Source of the DNA: Pseudomonadota bacterium
GTDB taxonomy: Bacteria; Desulfobacterota; JAPLJL01
Direction of reading: 5' to 3'
Assembly (NCBI GenBank): GCA_026388655.1
Contig: JAPLJI010000167.1
Location: 1-60,242, forward strand
DNA: 60,242 nt
Every line of letters starts with the position of its first letter. The first letter of the stretch is position 1. Made by a program: the position numbers and the translations under genes. Below are positions 7,813-15,958 of the stretch, in pieces. A model generated the notes under the pieces. The model had not been told where the DNA came from. It was given only the letters and a program-made list of their open reading frames with translations, and ran no database searches.

Positions 7813-8556
7813 TTACAGCCACCGGCGGACATATTTCTCCAGCGACCTCACCCCCCAGTCCGAAAGAATACCCAGCGCTCCGATTAAAAGCATTCCCAGC
7901 ACCACCCGGTCGGTGCGAAGCAGCTCCTTGGATTCCTCGATCAGGTAGCCCACCCCGCTTTCCGCCGCGATCAACTCGGCCGCCACCAGGCACATCCAAC
8001 CCACCCCCAGACCGATCCGGAGACCGGTCACCACCGCCGGCAAGGAGCCCGGGAAAATCACCTCTTTGAACAAAAGCCACCCCTTCAGGTTCATGCTCCG
8101 GGCCATCTTCAAAAGATTTTCATCAATCGATTTCACCCCCAGGGTGGTGTTGATCACGATGGGGAAAAAGGCCCCGTAAAAAATGATATAAATTTTAGAA
8201 GCTTCCCCGATCCCCATCCAGAGAATGGCCAGGGGAATCCAGGCCATGGGCGGAATGGGCCTGAGGATTTCCACCAGCGGGTCAAAAAATCCCCGCCACC
8301 GTCGGAACCAGCCCATGGCCATACCCAGGCTTACACCCACCAGCGTGGCCAGGGAAAAACCCAGGATCACCCGGAGCAGGGAAATCCCCAGGTGCCGGAC
8401 CAGGTCCCCGGAAGAAAACAGGGATAGGAAAGCTCCCCCGACCGCTTCCAGGGGAGGAAGAAGCTGGGGGCTGACCCATCCCCGCTGGCTGGCTAATTCC
8501 CAGGCCAGGAGGACCAGTAAGGGCGACCACCACCAGAAGGAGCGTTTGGATGCCAT
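7813..8556 (-). CDS. ABC transporter permease, NitT/TauT (SsuC-like) type
   Basis: Inner-membrane channel subunit of the importer. The chain has about six hydrophobic segments: one near residues 10-25 after 'MASKRSFWWWSPLL', others through 'VILGFSLATLVGVSLGMAMGW', 'IYIIFYGAFFPIVI' and a C-terminal one containing 'VVLGMLLIGALGILS'. The cytoplasmic coupling (EAA-type) loop is 'EVIFPGSLPAVVTGLRIGLG', the usual contact to the ATPase. It ends 'LEKYVRRWL'. Length 247 residues is typical of SsuC/TauC. It is the first gene of the importer set, about 180 bp upstream of the binding-protein gene. The upstream spacer contains repeats and presumably the promoter. Confidence 0.92.
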   Translation of the reverse strand: MASKRSFWWWSPLLVLLAWELASQRGWVSPQLLPPLEAVGGAFLSLFSSGDLVRHLGISLLRVILGFSLATLVGVSLGMAMGWFRRWRGFFDPLVEILRPIPPMAWIPLAILWMGIGEASKIYIIFYGAFFPIVINTTLGVKSIDENLLKMARSMNLKGWLLFKEVIFPGSLPAVVTGLRIGLGVGWMCLVAAELIAAESGVGYLIEESKELLRTDRVVLGMLLIGALGILSDWGVRSLEKYVRRWL

Positions 8557-8812
8557 TTGGAAATTACTAATTACTAATTTCTAATGTCTAATGAAACCCC
8601 AATTTCTAATGCCTAATCAAATCCCAATGACCGAATGTTCAATTAAACTCAAAGACCAAAATCCAAAGTTCAAATAGACCCTAGAAAAACCTGAGTTGCA
8701 AATTTTTGTTTGAACTTGGACATTCATTTGAAGTTTGGGCTTGGTCATTTGTCATTAAAATCCGTTTGGACATTGATTAGAAATTCGTCATTAGTCATTA
8801 GAAATTTTTAAA
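8557..8812. repeat. Spacer with heptameric repeats
   Basis: Starts with a degenerate 7-bp array (ATTACTA, ATTACTA, ATTTCTA, ATGTCTA) at about 8567-8592, followed by AT-rich sequence and a further partial array of the same family near 8775-8805. No gene seen. The radical SAM gene ends just after it. Confidence 0.55.
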
Positions 8813-10054
8813 TTAAATTCCATACTCAAGAACCTCCCGAAGCGGGAAACAGCCGTTGCATCTTCCGCAGCCGGCCCGGGTGGCTAACGGATCCAGTTTG
8901 TATTTCCGGATGATTTCCCGCCAGGCCCGGTATACCGTCACCGCGTCTTCCAGGCGCGGGAGGGGCTGATCCGCGAAATCCGACCCGAGGAGCGGACGGA
9001 ACGGCTTGGGCAGGGGTATCCCCCCGCTCCGGGCGATCGCTTCCATCCCGGCGACGGTCTCCTCCGCCGGCTCCAGGCCGATAATGATCCAGGATTCCAC
9101 CTGGTTTTCCCCGAAGATCTCCCGGGCCTCCGCCATCGCCCGAAAATACTTTTCCCGGGGATGGTCGCGGTTCTTCCCGGGGATGACCTTCCGGCGGTAG
9201 TCCTCGTGATAGACCTCGAGGTTGAAACTGATCTCGGTGACGCCGGCCGAGCGGAGCCTTTCGAGCTCGGGCTTCCCAGGGGGGCAAACCTGGATCCCGA
9301 TGGGCAGGTTCGAAACCTTCCGGATGGCCGCGACCGCCTCGGCGAAGAGACCGGTCCCCCCGTCCGGCTCGGAACCGGAATTGATATTGATATCTACCGG
9401 CTCGATCGTCTCGGAGGGAGCAGACTGATCCGGCCGCGGCGTGCCGTACTTCTTGACCAGGTCCACCGCCAGCCGCAACTCGGAACGGGTCTCGATTTCG
9501 CGGATCGCCCGGGCCAGTGCTTCCGGCGGGTGCCGGACCACCTCCCCGCCGATATCGATGATGCAGAACTTGCAGCCGGCTCCGGGCCGGGATTTATATA
9601 CGCAGGTGTTGGTCAGGGCAGTGGCAAGAGAACCATTCCCGTGGAGCTGGACCTGGTCATACCAGGCGGTGGAATGCCAGGCCGGGGTCCGGACGGTGGC
9701 GCGCAGGACCTTTTCCCCTTCCCTTAAAATCCAGCCTTCCCCCTCGATTATCCGGAATTCATAGGGGGACGATTCCAGGAAAGACTGCCGCACCCCCAGG
9801 TTCGCGGGTTCACCGTGCTCGAGCAGGAAATTCCGGCCGCTCCCGGCGATTCCGGCCCGGGATTTGCCCCCCGTCCCGTATTTGGCGGGAACCAGTTCCC
9901 GGTAATAAGGCTCCGACGCGGAAACCCGGATCCCCCGGCAGAGAAGGTCGGTCTTGAGGCGAGCGATGTTCGGGGTATGAACATCCTTTTCCGAAATTTT
10001 ACATTCTTCTTTCAAAATATTCTCTGATTTTAGATCAACAAATGATTTTGTCAT
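8813..10054 (-). CDS. Radical SAM protein related to the MSMEG_0568 family
   Basis: A radical S-adenosylmethionine enzyme of 413 residues. The cluster-binding cysteines are in 'TCVYKSRPGAGCKFCIID' (C-x9-C-x2-C, wider than the standard C-x3-C-x2-C), near residue 165. The TIM-barrel segments 'PIGIQVCPPG', 'ISFNLEVYHEDYRRKVIPGK' and 'VESWIIIGLEP' follow, and a C-terminal 'AGCGRCNGCFPL' cluster could bind another iron-sulfur cluster or zinc. The spacing of 'PIQVQCEPPG'-like and 'AGCGRCGAC'-like motifs is what I recall of the MSMEG_0568 family in Nit1-type gene clusters, though the other Nit1 genes are not here. The reaction is unknown. It sits between an ABC importer and endonuclease V, on the same strand but separated by repeat-filled spacers. 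Confidence 0.8.
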   Translation of the reverse strand: MTKSFVDLKSENILKEECKISEKDVHTPNIARLKTDLLCRGIRVSASEPYYRELVPAKYGTGGKSRAGIAGSGRNFLLEHGEPANLGVRQSFLESSPYEFRIIEGEGWILREGEKVLRATVRTPAWHSTAWYDQVQLHGNGSLATALTNTCVYKSRPGAGCKFCIIDIGGEVVRHPPEALARAIREIETRSELRLAVDLVKKYGTPRPDQSAPSETIEPVDININSGSEPDGGTGLFAEAVAAIRKVSNLPIGIQVCPPGKPELERLRSAGVTEISFNLEVYHEDYRRKVIPGKNRDHPREKYFRAMAEAREIFGENQVESWIIIGLEPAEETVAGMEAIARSGGIPLPKPFRPLLGSDFADQPLPRLEDAVTVYRAWREIIRKYKLDPLATRAGCGRCNGCFPLREVLEYGI

Positions 10055-10319
10055 TTCCTGTAGTTGCCCGATTTATCGGGCGATTTTGAAATCAGCCGAT
10101 GTATCGGCATACTACACAAAAATTGCCTTAATTTTGATTTTAACCAAAGCTGGTGAAAAAAGAGAGGTTCGCCCGGGCAATTCAATCAAGATTCCTAAAC
10201 ACTTTGTAATTGCCCGATTTATCGGGCGATTTTGAAAAACGCCGATGAATCGGCATACTACAAATAAATCCTGTCGTGAAAGACGGCAAGAAGGATCCAA
10301 TTGCGTTTTCGGGATTAAA
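10055..10319. repeat. Two copies of the composite REP-like element
   Basis: At about 10057-10117 and 10205-10265 the same arrangement appears twice: 'gtagttgcccgatttatcgggc', a spacer 'gattttgaaa', then a 'gccgatg.atcggc' palindrome ending in 'atactaca'. No gene seen. Confidence 0.65.
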
Positions 10320-11003
10320 TCAGGTCTTTCCGCTACTGACCAGATTGTGCGCCCGGCGGGTCGGTTCGGGCAGGCGGAAATGGGTGACGAGTTCGAGGAT
10401 CACCCGCGCCGCCGTTTCCTGGTCCATCCGGTGACCGGGGGAAACGAATACCGGCTTTACCCCCGGCTTGGTCCTCAAAACCCGGCCGACATCGCGGCCT
10501 TCAAAATATAAGGTGGATGAATCCCCCCGATTTGGCCCCGGATCGGCGAACTCCCCCACCAGGCGGCTCTTCGCGCAACCCACGCTGGGAAGATCCAGGA
10601 AAAGCCCGAGATGCGAAGCCAGGCCCAGTCCCCGGGGGTGGGCGATGCCCTGGGCGTCAAAAACTACCAGGTCCGGATGGTTTTTAAGCTTTCGAAAAGC
10701 CTCTAACACGGCCGGACCCTCGCGAAAGCTTAAAAAGCCGGGTCGGTAGGGGAAATGGCACTCCATCTCTACCAATGATTCTTCCACGGTTTCGAGGGTT
10801 TTCGCATCCAGAACCACCACCCCGGCCCGGCCAACATCGGCCCGCTTCCCGGGCCGCGACCCCGGGAAGCCCACGTCCGCTCCCGCCACCAGGGGAAAAC
10901 GGGTCCGGGAAGATTTGAGAACAATCATTTCCCGGAGACGCCTCTGGATTTCCTCGGCCTCCTGAGTGGAAACGTCAAAAGAATGAAGTTTTTTAATTTC
11001 CAT
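10320..11003 (-). CDS. nfi: Endonuclease V (deoxyinosine 3' endonuclease)
   Basis: Repairs deaminated adenine by cutting the second phosphodiester bond 3' of deoxyinosine. Active-site elements are in order: 'VAGADVGFPG' with the first catalytic aspartate, 'PYRPGFLSFREGP' with the glutamate, and 'VFDAQGIAHPRGLGLASHLG', which contains the third acidic residue and the His-Pro-Arg motif. The following 'SVGCAKSRLVG' strand is also typical. The usual 'DG.G' is 'DAQG' here, a mild change that keeps the aspartate. I use the ATG at 11003 ('MEIKKLHSF'), where the fold begins; an upstream start at 11045 adds 14 residues from repeat-like DNA. It stands alone between repeat-rich spacers. Confidence 0.93.
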   Translation of the reverse strand: MEIKKLHSFDVSTQEAEEIQRRLREMIVLKSSRTRFPLVAGADVGFPGSRPGKRADVGRAGVVVLDAKTLETVEESLVEMECHFPYRPGFLSFREGPAVLEAFRKLKNHPDLVVFDAQGIAHPRGLGLASHLGLFLDLPSVGCAKSRLVGEFADPGPNRGDSSTLYFEGRDVGRVLRTKPGVKPVFVSPGHRMDQETAARVILELVTHFRLPEPTRRAHNLVSSGKT

Positions 11004-11154
11004 AATCAAAACGTTTTTCTCCCCTCCCTTGACGTGCCCCGCCAAAGGCGGGGATGGGAGGGGATAGAGGGGAGGGTGAAAAATATTTTATCACCCTCTC
11101 CCTCACCCCCCCCTCAAGGGGGAGGGAAAGTGAAATTATCGCAGGACTGTTGAT

Positions 11155-11188
11155 AAAGAAAAAAGGGGTGATCGGCTGATCACCCCTT
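11155..11188 (-). terminator. Rho-independent terminator of the acyl-CoA operon
   Basis: On the minus strand an 11-bp perfect stem (AAGGGGTGATC / GATCACCCCTT, arms 11178-11188 and 11163-11173) with a four-base loop is followed by a T-rich tract. It lies 36 bases past the stop of the DUF35 gene, the last gene of the operon. Confidence 0.85.
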
Positions 11189-11223
11189 CCGGAAAAACCT
11201 GTGTGTTATTCCAATCCGAATAA

Positions 11224-11703
11224 CTATTTAGCCGAGATGGGCTTGAAATACATGATATCGGTCATCCGGCCTTCGCGCTCTTCCTTCCAGACCGCCTTGA
11301 CCCGGGTGCCGATTTTCACCAGCTCCTTGGCCTTTTTCCAATCGGAGAGATCGACCCCGCCGACAAAGTGCATCAACCGGGAGTCGGAACCGTCCAGCTT
11401 GATGAAGGCAATGGCATAGGGAGGCTTGGGCATCCCGGTGTATTCCATGTAATTAATGGAAACCGAGTCAACCACACCCTCGTCCTTCACGGGCACCCAG
11501 TCGGTCGTCTCGACGAAACAACGCTCGCAGAAGGAACGCGGAGGGAGCATCACCCGCTGGCATTTCGGGCAGCGGATCCCGAAAATCCGCTTCTTCTCCT
11601 TCATTTCCTGGAAGAAATGGCTGGCGCACTTGCCGGCCGAATGGGTGTAGGGGATGTTCCAGTTGGCCTTAACCTTGATGAACTCTTCTTTTTTCTCCGC
11701 CAT
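11224..11703 (-). CDS. DUF35 zinc-ribbon / OB-fold acyl-CoA-binding protein
   Basis: A 159-residue protein of the DUF35 family, which forms complexes with thiolase-fold enzymes and helps bind the acyl-CoA. It has a four-cysteine rubredoxin-like ribbon, 'RCPKCQ' and 'FCERCF' separated by 13 residues, at about 45-65, then an OB-fold ('VPVKDEGVVDSVSINYMEYTG' region). Start is the ATG at 11703 with GGGAGGAG just upstream. It is the last gene of the operon, following two thiolase-fold genes that lack the catalytic cysteine, exactly the context in which DUF35 proteins act as partners of thiolases such as BbsAB or of the steroid-side-chain aldolases. A strong terminator follows. Confidence 0.9.
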   Translation of the reverse strand: MAEKKEEFIKVKANWNIPYTHSAGKCASHFFQEMKEKKRIFGIRCPKCQRVMLPPRSFCERCFVETTDWVPVKDEGVVDSVSINYMEYTGMPKPPYAIAFIKLDGSDSRLMHFVGGVDLSDWKKAKELVKIGTRVKAVWKEEREGRMTDIMYFKPISAK

Positions 11704-11913
11704 CGCTCCTCCCTTAATTTCTTCTTTCTGCTCACCCCGAGCAAGACTCGGGGCCTACCCTTATATAACGCAACCTAAAGGTTCCGGCTACCAAAAAAGT
11801 TCAAATTTCAAAATCCAAAGTTCAAATCAATGTCAAAAATTCAAATGTCAAAGTTTGGTTATTTGAGCTTTGGGCTTTATTTGAACTTTGAGCTTTGACA
11901 TTTGGCATTATCT

Positions 11914-13074
11914 TTATCGTTTATGTTTTCCCACGATCATCAGGGCGTGCAGCTGCATCGTTCCGCCCCAGGCGTGAGCCAGCGCCACCTCGGCGTCGGG
12001 AACCTGGCGCTTCTCCGCCTTTCCGGTCACCTGCAGGCAGGCCTCGACCAGCCGGACCAGGCCGGTGGCCCCGATCGGGTTGGTGCAGAGCACTCCCCCC
12101 GAAGGGTTGACCGCCATCTCCCCGTCCATCTTGAATACGCCCTTTTCGATCTGCGGTCCGGATTCCCCCTTGCCGCAGAATCCCAGGGCCTCAAGCTCGA
12201 GCAGGGTCTGCGAGGTAAAGGGAGCGTATAATTCCGCCACGTCGATTTCCTTGATGGGATTTTCGATCCCGGCCATCTTGAACAGCCGTCTCCCGGCCAG
12301 GGACAGGATATCCCAGTCGGCCAGGTCCGGGCGTTCCCCCCACCAGTAGGAATCTATAATCGAGGCCTCACCCCAGACCCAGGCGGGCTTGGGACAGAGT
12401 TTCTTCGCCTGTTCTTCCGAGGCGAAGATCACCGCGCAGGCCCCGTCCGAGCGCGGGCAGCATTCCAGGAGCCGCAGGGGCCATTCGATCATCCGGGAAT
12501 TCATCACGTCTTCCGGGGTCACGTCCACCTGGATGTGGGCGTAGGGGTTATTCAGGGCGTTTTTATGCGCGTCCACGGAAACCAGCGCCCGCTGGTAATC
12601 GGTGGACCCGTACTTGAACATGTGCCGGGAGGCCTGCTGGGCCCCCACGGTGATCGCCCCCGCGCCGGCGTCCCGCTCGTAGATCGGGCAGACGCAGGTA
12701 TTTAAAATCGACTGGGCGTCATCCCCCACCCCTACCCGCTGGGTGCAGACCGCCATGGCAATGTCAAAAGCCCCGGAGGCCACCTGGTGATAGGCCGCGA
12801 TCCCGGTGGTCAGGCCGGTGGTGCCGCCGGTGGAAATCTTGATATAGGGCTTGCCAACCGCCCCGGCTCCTCCCACGCACCATTTATCGGGGCTGTTCAC
12901 CCCGTCGAACGGATCCATTGTCCCGTAAACGAAGGATTCAATCTGTGAAATGGAGAGGGCCGCATCTTCCAGCGCCCGGGAAACACCCTCAAAGGTCAAT
13001 TCCTCGTGAGTGGCGTCATCCCTCCGGGTCCGGAATTTGGTCTGCCCGACCCCGATTATCGCTACCCTGCGCAT
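11914..13074 (-). CDS. Thiolase-fold protein of the SCP2/lipid-transfer group, active-site cysteine absent
   Basis: A 386-residue thiolase-superfamily protein beginning 'RRVAIIGVGQTKF'. In catalytic thiolases the nucleophilic cysteine lies in an 'NNxCATG' segment; here the aligned stretch is 'ISTGGTTGLTTG' (about 80-91), so glycine replaces the cysteine. The C-terminal 'GHP.GATG' histidine motif is also altered, to 'TNPIGATG', although 'NPSGG' before it is kept. A tyrosine in 'DVAELYAPFT' resembles the tyrosine position used by thiolase-like aldolases of steroid degradation (Ltp2 type). It is therefore either a structural subunit or a retro-aldolase rather than an ordinary thiolase. It lies between its paralogue (upstream) and DUF35 (downstream). 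Confidence 0.85.
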   Translation of the reverse strand: MRRVAIIGVGQTKFRTRRDDATHEELTFEGVSRALEDAALSISQIESFVYGTMDPFDGVNSPDKWCVGGAGAVGKPYIKISTGGTTGLTTGIAAYHQVASGAFDIAMAVCTQRVGVGDDAQSILNTCVCPIYERDAGAGAITVGAQQASRHMFKYGSTDYQRALVSVDAHKNALNNPYAHIQVDVTPEDVMNSRMIEWPLRLLECCPRSDGACAVIFASEEQAKKLCPKPAWVWGEASIIDSYWWGERPDLADWDILSLAGRRLFKMAGIENPIKEIDVAELYAPFTSQTLLELEALGFCGKGESGPQIEKGVFKMDGEMAVNPSGGVLCTNPIGATGLVRLVEACLQVTGKAEKRQVPDAEVALAHAWGGTMQLHALMIVGKHKR

Positions 13075-13222
13075 ATTTGTCTCCCATCACCTTCCCTGAA
13101 ATCTACTCTTTTTAAATCGTCAATCGTAAATCGTAAATCGTCAATCAACATATTAATCTCCCATCACCTTCCCTGAAATTTGCTCCCGAAGCTAACTCCC
13201 GGAGGAGGCCGGCCCGCGGGCG

Positions 13223-14359
13223 TTAGTCCCTCCTCAAAACAACCACGCAACTGGCCTGGCCGGCGGGTCCGGAACTCACCGAGGCCAGGGCCCGCTTGGC
13301 CCCCTGGACCTGGACTTTGCCCGCCCGGCCCTGGAGCTGGAGCACCGCCTCCGCCACCCGGAACAGCCCGGTGGCCGCCACCGGATCGGCGGAAATCGCC
13401 CCTCCGGAGGGGTTGACCGGGATCCTTCCCGATAATTCGGTCGCCCCGCTCCGAATCAGCTTGGCTCCGCCGCCGGGAGAAATCAGGCCCAGGGCTTCGT
13501 AAGCCATGATTTCATAATACGAACTCTGTTCCGCCACCTCGAAAACCTGGATCTCCCGGGCCGGATCCTTGATCCCGGCCATGAGATAAGCCCGCCGGGC
13601 CGCCTCGCTCAGGGACTTGAGCTCAGCCAGGTTTCTTTCCCCGAGGTAATAGCTGTCGATGGACCAGCCGATCCCCTCGATCCAGATCGGGCAGGAAGAG
13701 ATCCGCTTGGCTTCGTGCTCCGGGGCCAGGATGAGCCCCACCGTTCCGTCCGAGTAACTGGGAAGGTCGAGCTCCCGGAGCGGCCAGGCCGCCATCGGGC
13801 TTTTCTCCACCTGTTTTTGCGTCACCGGTTTCACCCGTCGGGACCGCGGGTTCTTGCTCCCCTGCTTGAGGTTTTTGACCACGACCAGGGCGGCATCCTC
13901 CGGTTTGGCTTTGGATTCCGCGCAATAGGCGGAGGCCTGCAGGGCCGCGATATTGCCGGAATAGGGACCGAAGGGTCGGTGGAAAAGCGGCTCAAACATC
14001 AGGTTGGAGATAAGCGGCATCGGCGCCTCGGAGCTGATCCCGTAGGCCAGGCACATGGTGATGCCGAAACCGGCCCCGATCCGCATCCAGGCCTGGGCCA
14101 GGGCAAACATGCCGTCGTCGCTGATCCGGGTTTCATCCTTCATATAGCCGCCGGCCGCCGGGGTGGTGTACATGTTGGTGATGGTCCGGCCGCAGGCGAG
14201 GTCGTATCCGGCGGTTACCACCTGGTCCAAAGCCCCCTGGTCCAGCCGGGCATCCGCCAGGGTGCGGCGGGCCGCTTCGAAAGAAGCGTCGTAAAACACC
14301 TCTTTCTTCCCGGAGGAAATCGGGGTCATTCCGACCCCCACGATTCCGATTCTTTCCAT
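13223..14359 (-). CDS. Second thiolase-fold protein of the pair, divergent, active-site cysteine absent
   Basis: A 378-residue thiolase-superfamily protein starting 'MERIGIVGVGMTPI'. The region where the catalytic cysteine should be reads 'RISDDGMFALAQ' (about 78-89) and has no cysteine. The C-terminal motif is 'NPSGGAISADPVAATG', so the catalytic Gly-His-Pro is missing too. It shares overall layout and length with the next gene but is clearly divergent, suggesting a heteromeric complex of the two with DUF35. Its ATG is two bases after the TAA of the hotdog gene, so translation is probably coupled. Which of the two paralogues binds substrate cannot be told from sequence alone. Confidence 0.8.
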   Translation of the reverse strand: MERIGIVGVGMTPISSGKKEVFYDASFEAARRTLADARLDQGALDQVVTAGYDLACGRTITNMYTTPAAGGYMKDETRISDDGMFALAQAWMRIGAGFGITMCLAYGISSEAPMPLISNLMFEPLFHRPFGPYSGNIAALQASAYCAESKAKPEDAALVVVKNLKQGSKNPRSRRVKPVTQKQVEKSPMAAWPLRELDLPSYSDGTVGLILAPEHEAKRISSCPIWIEGIGWSIDSYYLGERNLAELKSLSEAARRAYLMAGIKDPAREIQVFEVAEQSSYYEIMAYEALGLISPGGGAKLIRSGATELSGRIPVNPSGGAISADPVAATGLFRVAEAVLQLQGRAGKVQVQGAKRALASVSSGPAGQASCVVVLRRD

Positions 14360-14361
14360 GT

Positions 14362-14808
14362 TTACCCTAGCTTTCGAATTCGATAAATGGCCAGAACCTC
14401 GGCCACGGTTTTGCCGTCTTCACCTACTACCTCGACCTTCACGGGGGCGTCGCACTTCCCTCCCCCCGCCTCGGCTTCGGCTTCGATCTTCTTGACCTCG
14501 TCCTCGGTCATCTTCAGTTCCGTCTTCAGGCTCCCCTTTCCCGGCCGCTTGAACTCGATCTCGAGTCTTTTCGCCACCAGCGAAAACCTCATGAGATCGA
14601 GGGAAGCGGAGAGGATCGCGGCCCCGGCGGTCTCCGCCAGGGTGAAAATCGGGCCGGCCGCCACGGTGCCCATCGGGGTGAAAAACCATTCCTGGGCCGC
14701 CATCGAGCAAACCGTCCGGCGGGGCTCGAAAACATCGATCTTGACCCCCAGCTGCTTCATGAAGGCCACGTTTTCAATCATGTCCTTGATTATCGAGAGA
14801 TCAACCAT
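14362..14808 (-). CDS. Hotdog-fold acyl-CoA thioesterase/hydratase-like protein (PaaI/DUF4442 type)
   Basis: A 148-residue single hotdog domain. Visible elements are 'WFFTPMGTVAAGPIFTLAETAGAAI', where the long helix of the fold lies and where PaaI-like proteins keep the acidic catalytic residue, followed by 'AKRLEIEFKRPGKGSLKTEL', the typical beta strands. PaaI/DUF4442 proteins hydrolyse acyl-CoAs or discard dead-end CoA esters. Start ATG at 14808 has GGGGGAGG upstream. It is between the SDR and the thiolase-fold genes, and its stop is two bases before the next start. An enoyl-CoA hydratase role is conceivable because the operon has no other hydratase, but the MaoC signature is not seen. Confidence 0.75.
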   Translation of the reverse strand: MVDLSIIKDMIENVAFMKQLGVKIDVFEPRRTVCSMAAQEWFFTPMGTVAAGPIFTLAETAGAAILSASLDLMRFSLVAKRLEIEFKRPGKGSLKTELKMTEDEVKKIEAEAEAGGGKCDAPVKVEVVGEDGKTVAEVLAIYRIRKLG

Positions 14809-14910
14809 TTGTCCTCCCCCTGGTTAGTCAGGAGATTAGAATCCTGGAAAATTCCCCCCTCCCCCCTTGACCAAAGGGGGGAGGGGGGGAATGGAAAACA
14901 AAATGAAGGA

Positions 14911-15822
14911 TTAGGTCTTGACGTTGGAGAAAATCTTCTCCATGCCTTCTTCGTTCACGCTGTCGAATTCCTTGGCGTCCGTCATATCCGTGATCTTGGC
15001 CAGGTTTTCGCGGATCATCTCAAGGGTGATCGGCTTGGAGCCGTCAAAAGCGCAGCCCTTGCCTTCCCGCATCGCCACCCGCCCGAAATAGCCGGCGCCG
15101 GCCACGATGATATTCCCGGTCAGCCCGCACTCCTCGGAACAGAGGTAGGCCACCATCGGGGAAACCACCTCGGGTTTCATCGCCTCGAGCACCGGCGGAG
15201 GCAGAACCGTGGCGGTCAGCCGGGTCCCGCCGAAGGGGGCGATGGTGTTGACCTTGATGTTGTACTTGGCGCCCTCGTGCTTGAGCGCGTTCCCGAAGCC
15301 CACGATTCCCATCTTGGCCGCGGCGTAATTGGTCTGGCCGAAGTTGCCGAAGAGACCGGCGGAGGAAGTGGTGTTCACGATCCGCCCGTAATTCCCCTCG
15401 CGCATCACCGGGAAGGCCGCCTTGGTGCAGTTGAAGGTACCCTTGAGATGCACCGCGATGACCGCGTCCCAGTCCTCTTCCCGCATCTTCATCAGGGATA
15501 CGTCCCGGAGGATCCCGGCGTTGTTGACCAGGATGTCCACTTTGCCGAAGGCCTTCTTGGCGGTCTCGATCAGACCCATGGCCCCGGCCATCGTGGAAAC
15601 GCTGTTGAAATCCGGCTCGGCCTGTCCGCCTTTGGCCTTGATCTCGGCGCACACTTTTTCCGCCGCCGCGGTGCCCTTGCCGGTCCCGTCCATCGCGCCG
15701 CCCAGGTCATTGACCACCACCTTGGCGCCCCGGGAAGCCAGCAACATGGCGTGGGCCCGTCCCAGGCCTCCGCCCGCTCCCGTCACGATCGCTACCCTGC
15801 CGTCAAATCTCACGTCTGCCAT
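14911..15822 (-). CDS. Short-chain dehydrogenase, MFE-2/17-beta-HSD4-like 3-hydroxyacyl-CoA dehydrogenase
   Basis: An NAD(P)-dependent oxidoreductase of the classical SDR fold. 'TGAGGGLG' at 14-21 binds the cofactor, 'NNAG' at 100-103 is structural, and the catalytic Ser, Tyr and Lys are in 'TTSSAGLFG' (about 151-159) and 'YAAAK' (166-170). 'VNDLGGAMDGTGKG' after the first strand is characteristic of the 3-hydroxyacyl-CoA dehydrogenase domain of peroxisomal multifunctional enzyme type 2. About 50 extra C-terminal residues follow the SDR core. The start at 15822 is fixed by AGGAGG eight bases upstream, so 15 residues of the longest frame are not used. Probably oxidises a 3-hydroxyacyl-CoA before the thiolase-fold step. 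Confidence 0.9.
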   Translation of the reverse strand: MADVRFDGRVAIVTGAGGGLGRAHAMLLASRGAKVVVNDLGGAMDGTGKGTAAAEKVCAEIKAKGGQAEPDFNSVSTMAGAMGLIETAKKAFGKVDILVNNAGILRDVSLMKMREEDWDAVIAVHLKGTFNCTKAAFPVMREGNYGRIVNTTSSAGLFGNFGQTNYAAAKMGIVGFGNALKHEGAKYNIKVNTIAPFGGTRLTATVLPPPVLEAMKPEVVSPMVAYLCSEECGLTGNIIVAGAGYFGRVAMREGKGCAFDGSKPITLEMIRENLAKITDMTDAKEFDSVNEEGMEKIFSNVKT

Positions 15823-15958
15823 TGGATTCCTCCTTTCTAAAAAAATATTCTTTGAACTTAGGTTCAAGACGCGGATTACACGGATTATTTAGAATAAATC
15901 AAATCGAAAATATCCGTGAAAATCCGTGTCTCCAAAAGAAAATTCCTGTCCTCTTTAA

